From NCBI GenBank assembly GCA_903911435.1, contig CAIWDF010000213.1, positions 1-35,031 of the forward strand: 35,031 bases of DNA, written 5' to 3'. Under the pieces are notes generated by a model. That model saw only the letters and a list, made by a program, of their open reading frames with translations. It was not told the DNA's origin and did not search any database. Position 1 is the first letter of the stretch, and each line of letters starts with the position of its first letter. The position numbers and the translations under genes were made by a program. Shown piece after piece: positions 1 through 8,188 of the stretch. This stretch comes from an uncultured Bacteroidota bacterium (GTDB lineage Bacteria; Bacteroidota; Bacteroidia; 2-12-FULL-35-15).

Positions 1-201
1 ATTATTAGGTGGCGTCTCGCCACCATGGGTAGTGAAAAGTAAAAAAATGTGGCGGGACGCCAAAGGGTAAGAAACACGAGCGAAACACGCTCACGTTTGC
101 GGGATTATTTCAGAAAATATAAATTTATGAAATGATAAAAGACTCCCGCTGGCGCGAGCGTGTTTCGCTCGTGCCTATTATTAGGTGGCGTCTCGCCACC
201 A
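1..201. repeat. GC-rich palindromic (REP-like) cluster
   Basis: A 25-bp direct repeat occurs at 1-25 and 177-201. Each copy contains the hairpin GGTGGCG-TCT-CGCCACC. Between the copies, CGAGCGAAACACGCTC (77-92) and its exact reverse complement (156-171) form a larger inverted repeat, and GCGGGA near 99 faces TCCCGC near 144. The block is far more GC-rich than its surroundings and has no plausible coding frame. It resembles the palindromic intergenic elements common in Bacteroidota. The first copy touches the window edge, so the cluster may extend left. Confidence 0.8.
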
Positions 202-225
202 CATCTAGCGCTTAAAACATAGAAC

Positions 226-263
226 AAAAAAAACTCCTTACATTTCTGTAAGGAGTTTTTTTT
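226..263 (-). terminator. Rho-independent terminator, probably bidirectional
   Basis: A perfect 10-bp stem, ACTCCTTACA (233-242) and TGTAAGGAGT (247-256), closes a TTTC loop. It is flanked by a run of A on the left and a run of T on the right, so either strand would give a hairpin plus U-tract. It ends the prolyl isomerase gene, whose stop codon is only a few bases away at 269. Confidence 0.85.
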
Positions 264-268
264 ATTGA

Positions 269-775
269 TTAATGATGGTGACCATGCTCGCCATGCACAT
301 GCCCATGTGCTAGCTCATCGGCAGTAGCTGGACGCACTTCGAGTACTTCGCCTGTGAAATGTAAATCGAAACCAGCCAAAGGATGATTAAAATCCATGCG
401 TACATGTTCGTCAGTAATATCAACTACCTTACCATGTAAGCGATTTCCTTCGTTGTCTTGCATTGGTAATGTCACATCTATTTTCACATTTTCGTGGTCG
501 AATTGTCCATCCTCATTATGAAAAGCTTCTTTAGGAATGCTTACCACATGTTGTTCGTCACGTTGGCCATATCCTTTACTCGATTCAATAAAAAAATCGA
601 ATGTATCGCCTGCCTTTTTTCCACGAAGGTTGTTTTCAAAATCTTCTAACAAACCGCCTGTTCCAAAAATAAACTGAAATGGGTGTTCCTTACTTGTTTG
701 TTCTACCTGCTTTCCGCTTACTTTTTCTGTTAGCGTGTAGTTTACCGAAACTACTGAATTGTTTTCGATTTTCAT
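269..775 (-). CDS. slyD: SlyD-like FKBP-type peptidyl-prolyl cis-trans isomerase
   Basis: 168 residues. The protein should catalyse cis-trans isomerisation of prolyl bonds and act as a cytosolic folding helper. The FKBP core is split by an insert-in-flap domain (about 68-127), as in SlyD. The N-terminal half carries FGTGGLLEDFE (37-47) and the C-terminal part of the core carries DFNHPLAGFDLHF (128-140), a SlyD hallmark. The tail is rich in histidine (157-168), consistent with the metal-binding tail of SlyD, although shorter and without the cysteines of the E. coli protein. There is no signal peptide. It starts with ATG, is divergent from the aminotransferase gene, and has its own terminator. 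Family assignment is firm; nickel binding is inferred. Confidence 0.92.
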   Translation of the reverse strand: MKIENNSVVSVNYTLTEKVSGKQVEQTSKEHPFQFIFGTGGLLEDFENNLRGKKAGDTFDFFIESSKGYGQRDEQHVVSIPKEAFHNEDGQFDHENVKIDVTLPMQDNEGNRLHGKVVDITDEHVRMDFNHPLAGFDLHFTGEVLEVRPATADELAHGHVHGEHGHHH

Positions 776-808
776 CTTTGATAAATTTTTAAATTAATAA
801 ATAGCTGG

Positions 809-816
809 CAAAATTA
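809..816 (-). promoter_or_regulatory. Bacteroidota -7 box for the SlyD gene
   Basis: Read on the minus strand this is TAATTTTG, a full match to the Bacteroidota consensus TAnnTTTG, 34-41 bases before the ATG at 775. I see no clear -33 TTG, so this rests on the -7 box and its position only. Confidence 0.45.
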
Positions 817-952
817 TCAAAATAGACTTATTGGTGAATAAAAAAACGATTTATTTTCAAATTGATAGAACGGTGCAAATTTACATGTACTTTTAAGGCT
901 GAAATAAAATGATAACTACCATTGATTTTTTTAACAAACGAATACAATACCT

Positions 953-2107
953 ATGCAATACCCCAACTTGATAAGCAGTAAACTACCCAATGTAGGCACC
1001 ACCATTTTTACCGTGATGAGCAAACTTGCTGCCGACCACAATGCCATTAACCTCTCGCAAGGCTTCCCCGATTTTAATTGCGATGAGGAATTAATTGAGT
1101 TAGTAAACAAGTACATGAAAGAGGGCAAAAATCAATATGCACCCATGGCAGGATTGATGCCTTTGCGCGAAGTGATAGCCGATAAAATAGAATCGATACA
1201 TGGAACTAAATACGACCCAGAAACTGAAATAACAATAACTGCCGGAGGCACACAAGCCATCTATACTGCCATTTCGGCAATCATCCGCGATGGTGATGAA
1301 GTAATTATTTTCGAACCTGCTTACGATTGTTATCAACCAGCCATCGAGATGAATGGAGGAACCACCATTTATCTTCAGCTAAAAGCACCTAGCTACACCA
1401 TCGATTGGAATGAAGTAAAAAAGGTGATTACCCACCGAACAAGAATGATAATCATCAACACTCCTCATAACCCTACGGGTAGCATCATGACGAGTGATGA
1501 TATGAGGATGTTGGAAAAAATTACCAACAATACCGATATTGTGGTCATTAGTGATGAGGTTTACGAACACATCATATTCGATAACCAAGAACATCAAAGT
1601 GTTTCGCGCTTTCCAAAACTTGCCGAAAGGAGTTTTATTATTTCTTCGTTTGGTAAAACGTTTCATACCACCGGATGGAAAACGGGATATTGTGTGGCAC
1701 CCAAAAACCTCATGGCTGAGTTTCGCAAAGTGCATCAGTTTTTGGTGTTCTGTGTCAATTCGCCCATACAATATGCTCTTGCCGACTACCTGAAACAGAA
1801 AAAAAATTACATCGGCTTAAATTCTTTTTATCAAAACAAAAGAGATTTATTTGTGAAACAAATAAAAAATTCGCGGTTCGAATTCACTCCTTGTGGTGGC
1901 ACTTATTTTCAATTGTTGAGTTATAAAAAGATGAGCAAAGAAAAAGATACCGAATATGCTATTCGCCTTACCAAAGAGTTTGGCATTGCATCCGTTCCTA
2001 TTTCCGTTTTTTATCACGAAACCATCGACAACCATGTCTTGCGTTTTTGCTTTGCAAAAAAAGAAGAAACACTCGAAAAAGCTGCTGAGATTTTAAATAA
2101 GATTTAA
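953..2107 (+). CDS. Methionine (glutamine-type) aminotransferase, PLP-dependent
   Basis: 384 residues, fold-type I class I/II aminotransferase of the KAT/YbdL (methionine aminotransferase) group. Visible motifs are the NPTG turn (173-176), DEVYEH (201-206), the PLP lysine K235 in SSFGKTFHTTGWK, and a C-terminal R-F-C-F segment where the substrate carboxylate-binding arginine is expected. The N-terminal INLSQGFPDF is typical of this group. In methionine salvage such enzymes transaminate 2-keto-4-methylthiobutyrate, commonly with glutamine as donor. The gene is followed after 9 bp by an omega-amidase, which fits glutamine use. It is cytosolic, starts with ATG and has the family's usual length. 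A kynurenine aminotransferase activity is the main alternative. Confidence 0.88.
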   Translation: MQYPNLISSKLPNVGTTIFTVMSKLAADHNAINLSQGFPDFNCDEELIELVNKYMKEGKNQYAPMAGLMPLREVIADKIESIHGTKYDPETEITITAGGTQAIYTAISAIIRDGDEVIIFEPAYDCYQPAIEMNGGTTIYLQLKAPSYTIDWNEVKKVITHRTRMIIINTPHNPTGSIMTSDDMRMLEKITNNTDIVVISDEVYEHIIFDNQEHQSVSRFPKLAERSFIISSFGKTFHTTGWKTGYCVAPKNLMAEFRKVHQFLVFCVNSPIQYALADYLKQKKNYIGLNSFYQNKRDLFVKQIKNSRFEFTPCGGTYFQLLSYKKMSKEKDTEYAIRLTKEFGIASVPISVFYHETIDNHVLRFCFAKKEETLEKAAEILNKI

Positions 2108-2116
2108 TTGTAACTC

Positions 2117-2884
2117 ATGACTGATTTAAAACTTACCATTGTTCAATCGAACCTATATTGGGAAGACAAAAAAGCCAACCTTAACCAATTTACGGATAAA
2201 CTTTCGAGCATTACCGAAAGCACTGATTTAATAATTCTACCTGAAATGTTCACAACTGGATTTAGTATGAACGCCACCGCACTTGCCGAAACCATGGAAG
2301 GTGAAACCGTGAATTGGATGAAACTTCATGCGGCTAAGAAAGGCTGTGCTATAACAGGTAGTTTTATTTGCGAAGAAAATGGTAAGTATTTCAACCGATT
2401 GGTTTGGGTGGATGAACATGGTAGCTGCTATAGTTATGATAAACGACACCTCTTCAGCATGGCTGCAGAACACGAGCATTACTCGAATGGCAACACCAAA
2501 CTGATGGTTACACTCAAAGGCTGGAACATTTGCCCACTTATTTGTTACGATTTACGTTTCCCAGTATGGAGTAGAAATACAAAAGAAAATCCTTACGACT
2601 TGTTAATCTATGTAGCTAACTGGCCCGAAAGAAGGCAGCACCCCTGGAAAACATTATTACTTGCTCGCGCCATCGAAAACCAAGCGTATGTTGTTGGCCT
2701 AAATAGGGTGGGCACCGATGTGCATCAGGTCATTTATTCGGGCGATTCGGCTGTTATTAATTACAAGGGCGAAGTGATGAGTACCACACCTCCTCATGTA
2801 GAATCGATTGAAACTTTAACACTAAGTTATGCCAATTTGAAGGATTTTCGAAAAGAATTTCCGGTTTTGAATGACGCAGACTAG
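2117..2884 (+). CDS. Omega-amidase (Nit2/YafV-type carbon-nitrogen hydrolase)
   Basis: 255 residues, nitrilase superfamily. The catalytic triad is visible: E43 in ILPEMF, K109 in YDKRHLF and C143 in LICYDLRF. The short length and the FTTGFSM segment after the catalytic glutamate place it with YafV/Nit2 omega-amidases rather than nitrilases or NAD synthetase amidases. The enzyme hydrolyses alpha-ketoglutaramate or ketosuccinamate to the keto acid and ammonia, which pulls glutamine transamination forward. It sits 9 bp behind the methionine aminotransferase and is almost certainly co-transcribed with it. No signal peptide. The assignment is strong, and the exact substrate is inferred from context. 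Confidence 0.9.
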   Translation: MTDLKLTIVQSNLYWEDKKANLNQFTDKLSSITESTDLIILPEMFTTGFSMNATALAETMEGETVNWMKLHAAKKGCAITGSFICEENGKYFNRLVWVDEHGSCYSYDKRHLFSMAAEHEHYSNGNTKLMVTLKGWNICPLICYDLRFPVWSRNTKENPYDLLIYVANWPERRQHPWKTLLLARAIENQAYVVGLNRVGTDVHQVIYSGDSAVINYKGEVMSTTPPHVESIETLTLSYANLKDFRKEFPVLNDAD

Positions 2885-3005
2885 GGAATAGCGTATTGAA
2901 CCCTAAAGCTATAAGCTATTAGTTTTCATGCCATTGTTCTCTGTTTTTGTTTTCCTACTCTTATTTTCAGCCTTCAAAAACCTCCTAAAACAATAATTCA
3001 ATTGA

Positions 3006-3152
3006 ATGATCACTCCATTCGTTTGAATGATCGGATCATTTAAACCGAAAAAAGTTTTTTAGGCTTGTAAAAAAGTTTTTTTCGTTTCATTAATCACTTC
3101 ATTCAAACTGAAAAAAGTTTTATTCGTTTAAATGGTGGTTTTGGGCATTTTT
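3006..3152. repeat. 21-bp phased imperfect repeat array A
   Basis: The interval divides into seven 21-bp units in register. ATGATC opens the units at 3006 and 3027. AAAAAAGTTTT opens the units at 3048, 3069 and 3111. TCATTYAAACYGAAAAAAG recurs at 3036 and 3099, exactly 63 bp apart. Units are internally dyadic, for example ATGATCGGATCAT and AAAAAAGTTTTTT. It fills most of the gap between two convergent genes. No open reading frame of note crosses it. Confidence 0.75.
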
Positions 3153-3176
3153 TACCAAGGACTCGCCAAAAGCAGT

Positions 3177-4868
3177 TTATTTTTCGGCACTTAATTTCCA
3201 CTCTAAATCCAAATCCCAGTTCGAGCGAATGGTAATGTTTCCAGTATAGTAAATTACTTTTTCAGGTTGTTGTTTTTTCAAATAATCACCCGTGTCCCAC
3301 TTTCCATTTTTATTGTCGTCCACAATTATTTTCAATTTGTATTGCTGAGGATGTAAATAATCAAAGAGAATGGTTTGTGTAGCACCGACTACGGTTTGGC
3401 GAACCACGTTTTCTTTATCATCTAGTAGTTGCAAAACATACTGCCCTTTTCCGCTTGGAACATTTAATTTCAATTTAACTGTACCATAGTATTTTTCGTC
3501 TTGGGTTTTAAAATCAATTTTGATAGAATCGTTAGTCAATCCGAAGAAATCGGTAAACGTGCCCGCAGGAATTAAGAAGTGATATTTGGTCGATTCTTTT
3601 AGTTTTACATCGTAAGGCTTAAAAAAATTATCCCTGCCGGTAACGGAAGAAGAGGTTTCTATTTTGGATTTAACTAACGAGGTGTCGGCCCTTAAAAAAA
3701 GATATTCGCCAACCTTTTGTATGGGTTGACTCAACTGAAAATTAAATACAGTATTTAAATCCAACGCTTGATTACCACTAAAATTGTTGGTTAAATAAAG
3801 TCCTAATTTATTTCTTTTCGATTTTAATGCGTCTTCTTTGGTAATCAGTTTGTACTCTAACGTATCAAGTATTTTGTTTCCGTTTTTCAATTGTAGTTTC
3901 AAAACCTCTTTATCAATCCCTCTGAACCAATAGGTCAATGAGTCTTTATTTCTCGAGTATTGAAGAAGTACATCATTATCTTTAAAAGTAAAATCAATTG
4001 GATTAATTTGAACACTATCGGCAGCCTTGTTAAAAACAAACAGAATCTTTCCGTACGAATCATACGTATTTTTTTTCAAAAACAATTTCTTTGGAATTTC
4101 TTGAAAAAGTTCAACCAAGACATTTTCGTTTTTGGTAATATCAATAGCTTCGTCAATAAATCCAATGCTTTCCGATTCGCCATCGTACTTGTAATTCGAA
4201 TTGGCATCTTTTAAAACAACGAGTTTATATTTTCCATTTTTTACATTGCTTATCTGAAACGAACCATCGTCTTTGGTTTTTGCAAAGTAATCTGGCAGCT
4301 GCTTATACACAATGCTGTCATCAAAACGACTATACAACATCACCATTACACCCTTCTCCACCGAATGATTAAACCCCAATTCGACCTTACCTTTTAAAGA
4401 ACAAGAATCGATATAACTGCCAGTAGAAAATAAATATTTGAAATTATCAATCGGATTGTTCTCGGTAATATCTTGCACCGAATTACCAAAACTGATACCA
4501 TAAGTAGTATTGGGTTTTAGCGTATCCTTCTTATCAAACACTAGTGTTAATGTTTTGTTTTTAATCGAAATATCGGGTGTGGTTTTAAGCGGTGGCGATA
4601 TGATCAGTTGATTATTTAAATCCTTCAGTTGAACAAATTCATCAAAATTAATTTGAATGGTTTTTGAATTAAAATTCAATTGAGCACTATCCGGCTGATA
4701 CTTGGTAACTCTTGGAGGTATAATATCTTTTTTCCCTCCCCCTGGCGTGACTACTTGTGCGCAAGAATAAAACAAAGTAATGAATGCAGCGATGCCGAAA
4801 ACAAAGAACCTATTAGCTCGGTAGCTCGAATTGCAATGCTTGGACACGATAAGTTTAAAGGTTTTCAA
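3177..4868 (-). CDS. Ig-like (Big_5-type) domain lipoprotein
   Basis: 563 residues. After a hydrophobic N-terminal segment (about 21-35) ending in FYSC, C36 is the likely lipidation site, so this is probably a lipoprotein. The next region, with PPRVTKYQPDSAQLNF and INFDEFVQLKDL, is typical of the Bacteroidota proteins that begin with a Big_5/SbsA-like Ig domain. The rest looks like beta-sandwich modules, with LVVLKDANSNYKYDGESES (about 217-235) and DDNKNGKWDTGDYL near the C-terminus resembling calcium-binding loops. There is no ATG: the first candidate is TTG at 4868, overlapping the upstream stop by 14 bp, while GTG at 4847 would give a shorter n-region 7 bp after that stop. Function is unknown; a cell-envelope role is inferred. 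Confidence 0.8.
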   Translation of the reverse strand: MKTFKLIVSKHCNSSYRANRFFVFGIAAFITLFYSCAQVVTPGGGKKDIIPPRVTKYQPDSAQLNFNSKTIQINFDEFVQLKDLNNQLIISPPLKTTPDISIKNKTLTLVFDKKDTLKPNTTYGISFGNSVQDITENNPIDNFKYLFSTGSYIDSCSLKGKVELGFNHSVEKGVMVMLYSRFDDSIVYKQLPDYFAKTKDDGSFQISNVKNGKYKLVVLKDANSNYKYDGESESIGFIDEAIDITKNENVLVELFQEIPKKLFLKKNTYDSYGKILFVFNKAADSVQINPIDFTFKDNDVLLQYSRNKDSLTYWFRGIDKEVLKLQLKNGNKILDTLEYKLITKEDALKSKRNKLGLYLTNNFSGNQALDLNTVFNFQLSQPIQKVGEYLFLRADTSLVKSKIETSSSVTGRDNFFKPYDVKLKESTKYHFLIPAGTFTDFFGLTNDSIKIDFKTQDEKYYGTVKLKLNVPSGKGQYVLQLLDDKENVVRQTVVGATQTILFDYLHPQQYKLKIIVDDNKNGKWDTGDYLKKQQPEKVIYYTGNITIRSNWDLDLEWKLSAEK

Positions 4869-5349
4869 TGATTGTGATTACTTCTTCTAAATATTTTTTA
4901 TCCACTTCGTCAAAATTAGCGAGGTATTCGCTATCCACATCCAACACCAATTCTACTTCACCTAATTTATTAAAAGCAGGTATCACTATTTCCGATTTTG
5001 ATTGACTACTGCAGGCGATATGACCGGGAAAAGCATCAACATCATCAACAATGATGGTTTGTTTCGTTTCCCAACTTTTGCCACAAACACCTTTACCATA
5101 TGCTATTCGAGTGCAAGCAACAGGACCTTGAAATGGCCCGAGTACAAGTTCTCTCCGATTTTCTTTTGTTTCTTTCACGAAATAAATTCCAATCCAAAAA
5201 AAATTAAATCCATGTTTTAATGCCGCAACCAAATTCGCTAAATTAGCAATTCGGTCGTCTTCATTTGCTATCAAGGCTTTTAGCTGAGGAAGCAAACTTT
5301 GGTACTTCTCTGCTTTTGTGGCTCCTGAAACAATTATTGATTCTGACAT
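4855..5349 (-). CDS. msrC: Free methionine-R-sulfoxide reductase (GAF domain)
   Basis: 164 residues, a single GAF domain of the fRMsr/YebR type. It reduces free L-methionine-R-sulfoxide with thioredoxin. The three redox cysteines are in their expected contexts: C79 in GPVACTRI, C89 in GKGVCGKSW and C113 in FPGHIACSS. LVLGPFQGP and SKSEIVIP complete the family signature. It is cytosolic with an ATG start. The 3' end overlaps or nearly touches the lipoprotein gene, so the two are probably co-transcribed. Family and residues are clear. Confidence 0.93.
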   Translation of the reverse strand: MSESIIVSGATKAEKYQSLLPQLKALIANEDDRIANLANLVAALKHGFNFFWIGIYFVKETKENRRELVLGPFQGPVACTRIAYGKGVCGKSWETKQTIIVDDVDAFPGHIACSSQSKSEIVIPAFNKLGEVELVLDVDSEYLANFDEVDKKYLEEVITIIENL

Positions 5350-5365
5350 CTTTTTTTGTGTGCTG

Positions 5366-5373
5366 CAAAAATA
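5366..5373 (-). promoter_or_regulatory. Bacteroidota -7 box for the msrC/lipoprotein unit
   Basis: On the minus strand this reads TATTTTTG, matching TAnnTTTG, and lies 17-24 bases before the ATG at 5349. No obvious -33 TTG is seen. Confidence 0.45.
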
Positions 5374-5404
5374 GGTTTATTTATTGAAGGTTTGACTAAT
5401 ATTA

Positions 5405-6088
5405 CTACACTGTTGCATGAGCTAAAGTGACAACACTCACCGAAACACCTGGAATCTTGATTAGCGTTTGTGCACAAGCTTCCAAAGTAGATCCTGTTGT
5501 AATTACGTCATCCACCAATAATATATGTTTGCCAATTAAAGGGTGTTCATCATTTACTTGAAATACCGATTCAACATTTTTCCATCTATTGAATCTCGAC
5601 TTACGGGTTTGCGATTCGGAAGCTACTGCTCTATACAATGATTTGAAGTTAGTAGGAATGCCCATGCCTTTTGATAATCCTTCGGCTATCGATTCGCTCT
5701 GGTTGTAACCCCTCTTTCGCAGTTTGTTTTTATGTAAAGGCACAGGTATTATTAAATCCACCTTTTTAAAATTGGCAGACTCCTTTAATTCAATTCCATA
5801 CAATTTTCCTAGTGTGACACCTATTTCTTTTTGTCCTTCATATTTCAATTGATGAATAAGGTGCTGCACTTTTCCACCTTTCGTAAAGCTATAATAGGAT
5901 GCAGCCGCAACAATTTCGACTCTTCCCCAAAAAATCTTCGCTATTGGGTTTTCTTTGTCTAGATGAAAATTTGTTTTAGGCAAATGATATACGCAAAGCA
6001 TACAAATACAATTTTCGGTTTTGTACAATGGCTTACCACAAGCAACACAAACATGCGGAAAAATAAGGGCTAAAAAGTCTTTTATCAA
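5405..6088 (-). CDS. ComF-family phosphoribosyltransferase-like protein
   Basis: 227 residues. An N-terminal zinc-ribbon-like segment has cysteines at 14, 17, 27, 29 and 32, followed by a type I phosphoribosyltransferase fold with RKRGYNQS (124-131) and the PRPP loop VDDVITTGST (192-201). Proteins of this family are linked to DNA uptake or processing (ComF) and to GntX-like functions, but the substrate is not settled. No ATG is available: the frame is closed eight codons upstream and the first start is TTG at 6088, which places the N-terminus (MIKDFLALIFP) exactly where relatives begin. It is divergent from the coiled-coil gene and 55 bp upstream of msrC. Confidence 0.9.
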   Translation of the reverse strand: MIKDFLALIFPHVCVACGKPLYKTENCICMLCVYHLPKTNFHLDKENPIAKIFWGRVEIVAAASYYSFTKGGKVQHLIHQLKYEGQKEIGVTLGKLYGIELKESANFKKVDLIIPVPLHKNKLRKRGYNQSESIAEGLSKGMGIPTNFKSLYRAVASESQTRKSRFNRWKNVESVFQVNDEHPLIGKHILLVDDVITTGSTLEACAQTLIKIPGVSVSVVTLAHATV

Positions 6089-6118
6089 AGTGTATGTTCT
6101 ATAAGGCTAAAAATATAT

Positions 6119-6126
6119 TACTTTTG
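6119..6126 (+). promoter_or_regulatory. Bacteroidota -7 box for the coiled-coil/ruvB unit
   Basis: TACTTTTG matches the TAnnTTTG consensus exactly and lies 29-36 bases before the ATG at 6155. The same octamer precedes the PstS-like gene at 13146. Confidence 0.5.
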
Positions 6127-6154
6127 CGACATTAAAATTAACAAACTTAGCGAT

Positions 6155-7072
6155 ATGGAAAACCAACCGGAAGAAAAAAAATCAAACAATAAGTTATTTA
6201 TTATGCTGCTTGCTTTGCTATTAATCGGGAATGGAATATTTTTCTGGTTATGGTTGCAAGAACGTGGCCGAGCAAATACAGTAGTTGTTGAAAAACAAAA
6301 TGTAATTATCGAGCGCGACAATGTAAAAGCCGACTTATTGGATTTACAACAACAATATGCTACCCTGCAAACAAATGACAAGTCATTGCAAGCCGACTTA
6401 GATGCCAAACGTACCCAAATAGCTGAACTTCTGGAACAAGCCGAGAAACACAAAAACGATTCATACATCATTTCGAAATTAAAAAAAGAAAGCGAAACAC
6501 TTCGTAAAATCATGCAACATTTCGTGGTTCAAATTGATTCGCTGAATACAGCTAACAAAACAATAATTGCCGAAAAAGAAAAAGTGAGTGCCGACCTTCA
6601 TACTGAAAAAGATAAATCAAATAAACTTTCAAAAGATAAAGAAGCGTTACAAAACACAATAAGTTTAGGTTCCGTGTTAAAAGCAGAAAACCCTACTGCA
6701 TTAGGGGTTAAATTCAAGTCAGGAGGCAATAAGGAAGTGGAAACCACAAAAGCTTCACGGGTTGAAAAAATAAAAGTTTCCTTTATTTTGGGAGAAAACA
6801 AAATTGCTAAAAAAGGCACTCGAACGGTATTCGTACGAATCACTACTCCTGATGGTAAAGAATTATGTAAATCACCGGATGAAGATAATATGGTTAAATT
6901 CAATGGAGGGAAAGGTTTTTATGCAGCAAAGCAAGATATCTCTTATAATAACGAAGATACTTCTGTGAATGTGTTTTGTTCGAATCCAAATCCTTTTATC
7001 GCAGGGAAGTATTTAATTGACATCATCTGTGATGACGTGGTAGTTGGCAACACTAGTATAACTTTAAAATAA
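6155..7072 (+). CDS. Membrane-anchored coiled-coil protein, unknown function
   Basis: 305 residues, not recognised as a named family. A short charged N-terminus is followed by one membrane segment (about 14-34). Then comes a long heptad-like, Q/K/E-rich coiled coil (about 45-170), and a C-terminal domain (about 180-305) with alternating hydrophobic strands, such as IKVSFILGENKIAKKGTRTV and GKYLIDIICDDVVVG, that looks like a beta-sandwich. The topology suggests a single-pass inner-membrane protein with a periplasmic rod and cap. The gene is 57 bp upstream of ruvB in the same direction, with its own -7 box. The link to RuvB is positional only. Confidence 0.8.
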   Translation: MENQPEEKKSNNKLFIMLLALLLIGNGIFFWLWLQERGRANTVVVEKQNVIIERDNVKADLLDLQQQYATLQTNDKSLQADLDAKRTQIAELLEQAEKHKNDSYIISKLKKESETLRKIMQHFVVQIDSLNTANKTIIAEKEKVSADLHTEKDKSNKLSKDKEALQNTISLGSVLKAENPTALGVKFKSGGNKEVETTKASRVEKIKVSFILGENKIAKKGTRTVFVRITTPDGKELCKSPDEDNMVKFNGGKGFYAAKQDISYNNEDTSVNVFCSNPNPFIAGKYLIDIICDDVVVGNTSITLK

Positions 7073-7129
7073 ACCCAGTGAATTCCTATTATGAAGATGG
7101 GAATAACATACTTTTAAAATTACAATAAC

Positions 7130-8161
7130 GTGAACCCTAATATAAACCCAGATGGCGAAAACCTTGACCCCGCGGAAAAGGAGTTCGAAAAGGTATTGCG
7201 TCCAGCCGAATTTTCAGACTTTACTGGACAATTCGAAGTTGTAGAAAATTTAAAAATATTTGTGCAAGCTGCAAAACAACGTAGTGAAGCATTAGACCAT
7301 GTTTTATTGCATGGACCTCCAGGGCTTGGGAAAACAACACTTGCGAATATCATTGCATCTGAACTAGGTGTAAATATTAAAATCACTTCTGGTCCAGTAC
7401 TCGATAAACCAGGCGATCTTGCTGGGTTGCTAACAAACTTAGAAGAATTTGATGTCTTATTTATTGACGAAATCCACCGCCTCAGCCCGATAGTGGAGGA
7501 ATATTTATATTCTGCCATGGAGGATTACAAAATTGATATTATGATTGACAGCGGACCTAATGCCCGCAGTGTTCAAATCAAGCTAAATCCATTTACATTG
7601 GTTGGAGCAACCACGCGGTCTGGTTTATTAACTTCTCCTCTGCGTGCTCGATTTGGAATCAATTCTCGATTAAATTATTACGATTCGGCTCTGTTGAAGA
7701 AAATAATCGTACGTGCGGCAGGTATACTTAATGTTCCAATTGCCGAAGATGCCGCCATTGAAATTGCTCGAAGAAGTCGTGGTACACCTCGTATTGCGAA
7801 TGCTCTACTAAGGCGCATTAGAGATTTCGCACAGATTAAAGGCAATGGCTCAATTGATATTGAAATTGCTCATATAGGGCTTTCGGCACTCAATGTTGAT
7901 AAGAATGGGCTAGATGAAATGGATATTCGAATTTTATCCGCCTTGATTGAAAAATTCAAAGGAGGACCTGTCGGATTAACTACTATTTCAACAGCTGTTG
8001 GCGAAGAAGCTGGAACTATCGAAGAGGTTTACGAACCTTTTTTAATTCAAGAGGGATATCTAGTGCGCACACCTCGTGGTAGGGAAGCTACAGAGCTTGC
8101 TTACAAACATCTTGGTAAAATTCCACGTGCACAAAAAGGAAGTTTATTCGATTTGGAATAA
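7130..8161 (+). CDS. ruvB: Holliday junction branch migration helicase RuvB
   Basis: 343 residues, full length for RuvB. It is the hexameric AAA+ motor that drives branch migration of Holliday junctions with RuvA. Visible are the N-terminal [12 protein letters not shown] (23-34), Walker [11 protein letters not shown] (61-70), Walker B DEIH (113-116), sensor segment [10 protein letters not shown], the arginine-finger context SPLRARFG, and the winged-helix C-terminus with GPVGLTTIS and [12 protein letters not shown]. The start is GTG at 7130. No ruvA or ruvC lies in the window. The identification is secure. Confidence 0.98.
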   Translation: MNPNINPDGENLDPAEKEFEKVLRPAEFSDFTGQFEVVENLKIFVQAAKQRSEALDHVLLHGPPGLGKTTLANIIASELGVNIKITSGPVLDKPGDLAGLLTNLEEFDVLFIDEIHRLSPIVEEYLYSAMEDYKIDIMIDSGPNARSVQIKLNPFTLVGATTRSGLLTSPLRARFGINSRLNYYDSALLKKIIVRAAGILNVPIAEDAAIEIARRSRGTPRIANALLRRIRDFAQIKGNGSIDIEIAHIGLSALNVDKNGLDEMDIRILSALIEKFKGGPVGLTTISTAVGEEAGTIEEVYEPFLIQEGYLVRTPRGREATELAYKHLGKIPRAQKGSLFDLE

Positions 8162-8188
8162 ACCTTGTTGGTTCGTTAATTGGATAAT

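Noticed and set aside
733-775. Cloning artefact suggested by the C-terminal histidines of the SlyD-like protein
   Set aside because: Histidine-rich tails are native to SlyD, the residues are mixed with glycine and other residues, and the gene lies in natural context with a terminator.
2885-3005. Terminator after the omega-amidase
   Set aside because: AGCTATAAGCTATTAG is only weakly self-complementary and lacks a clean T-run.
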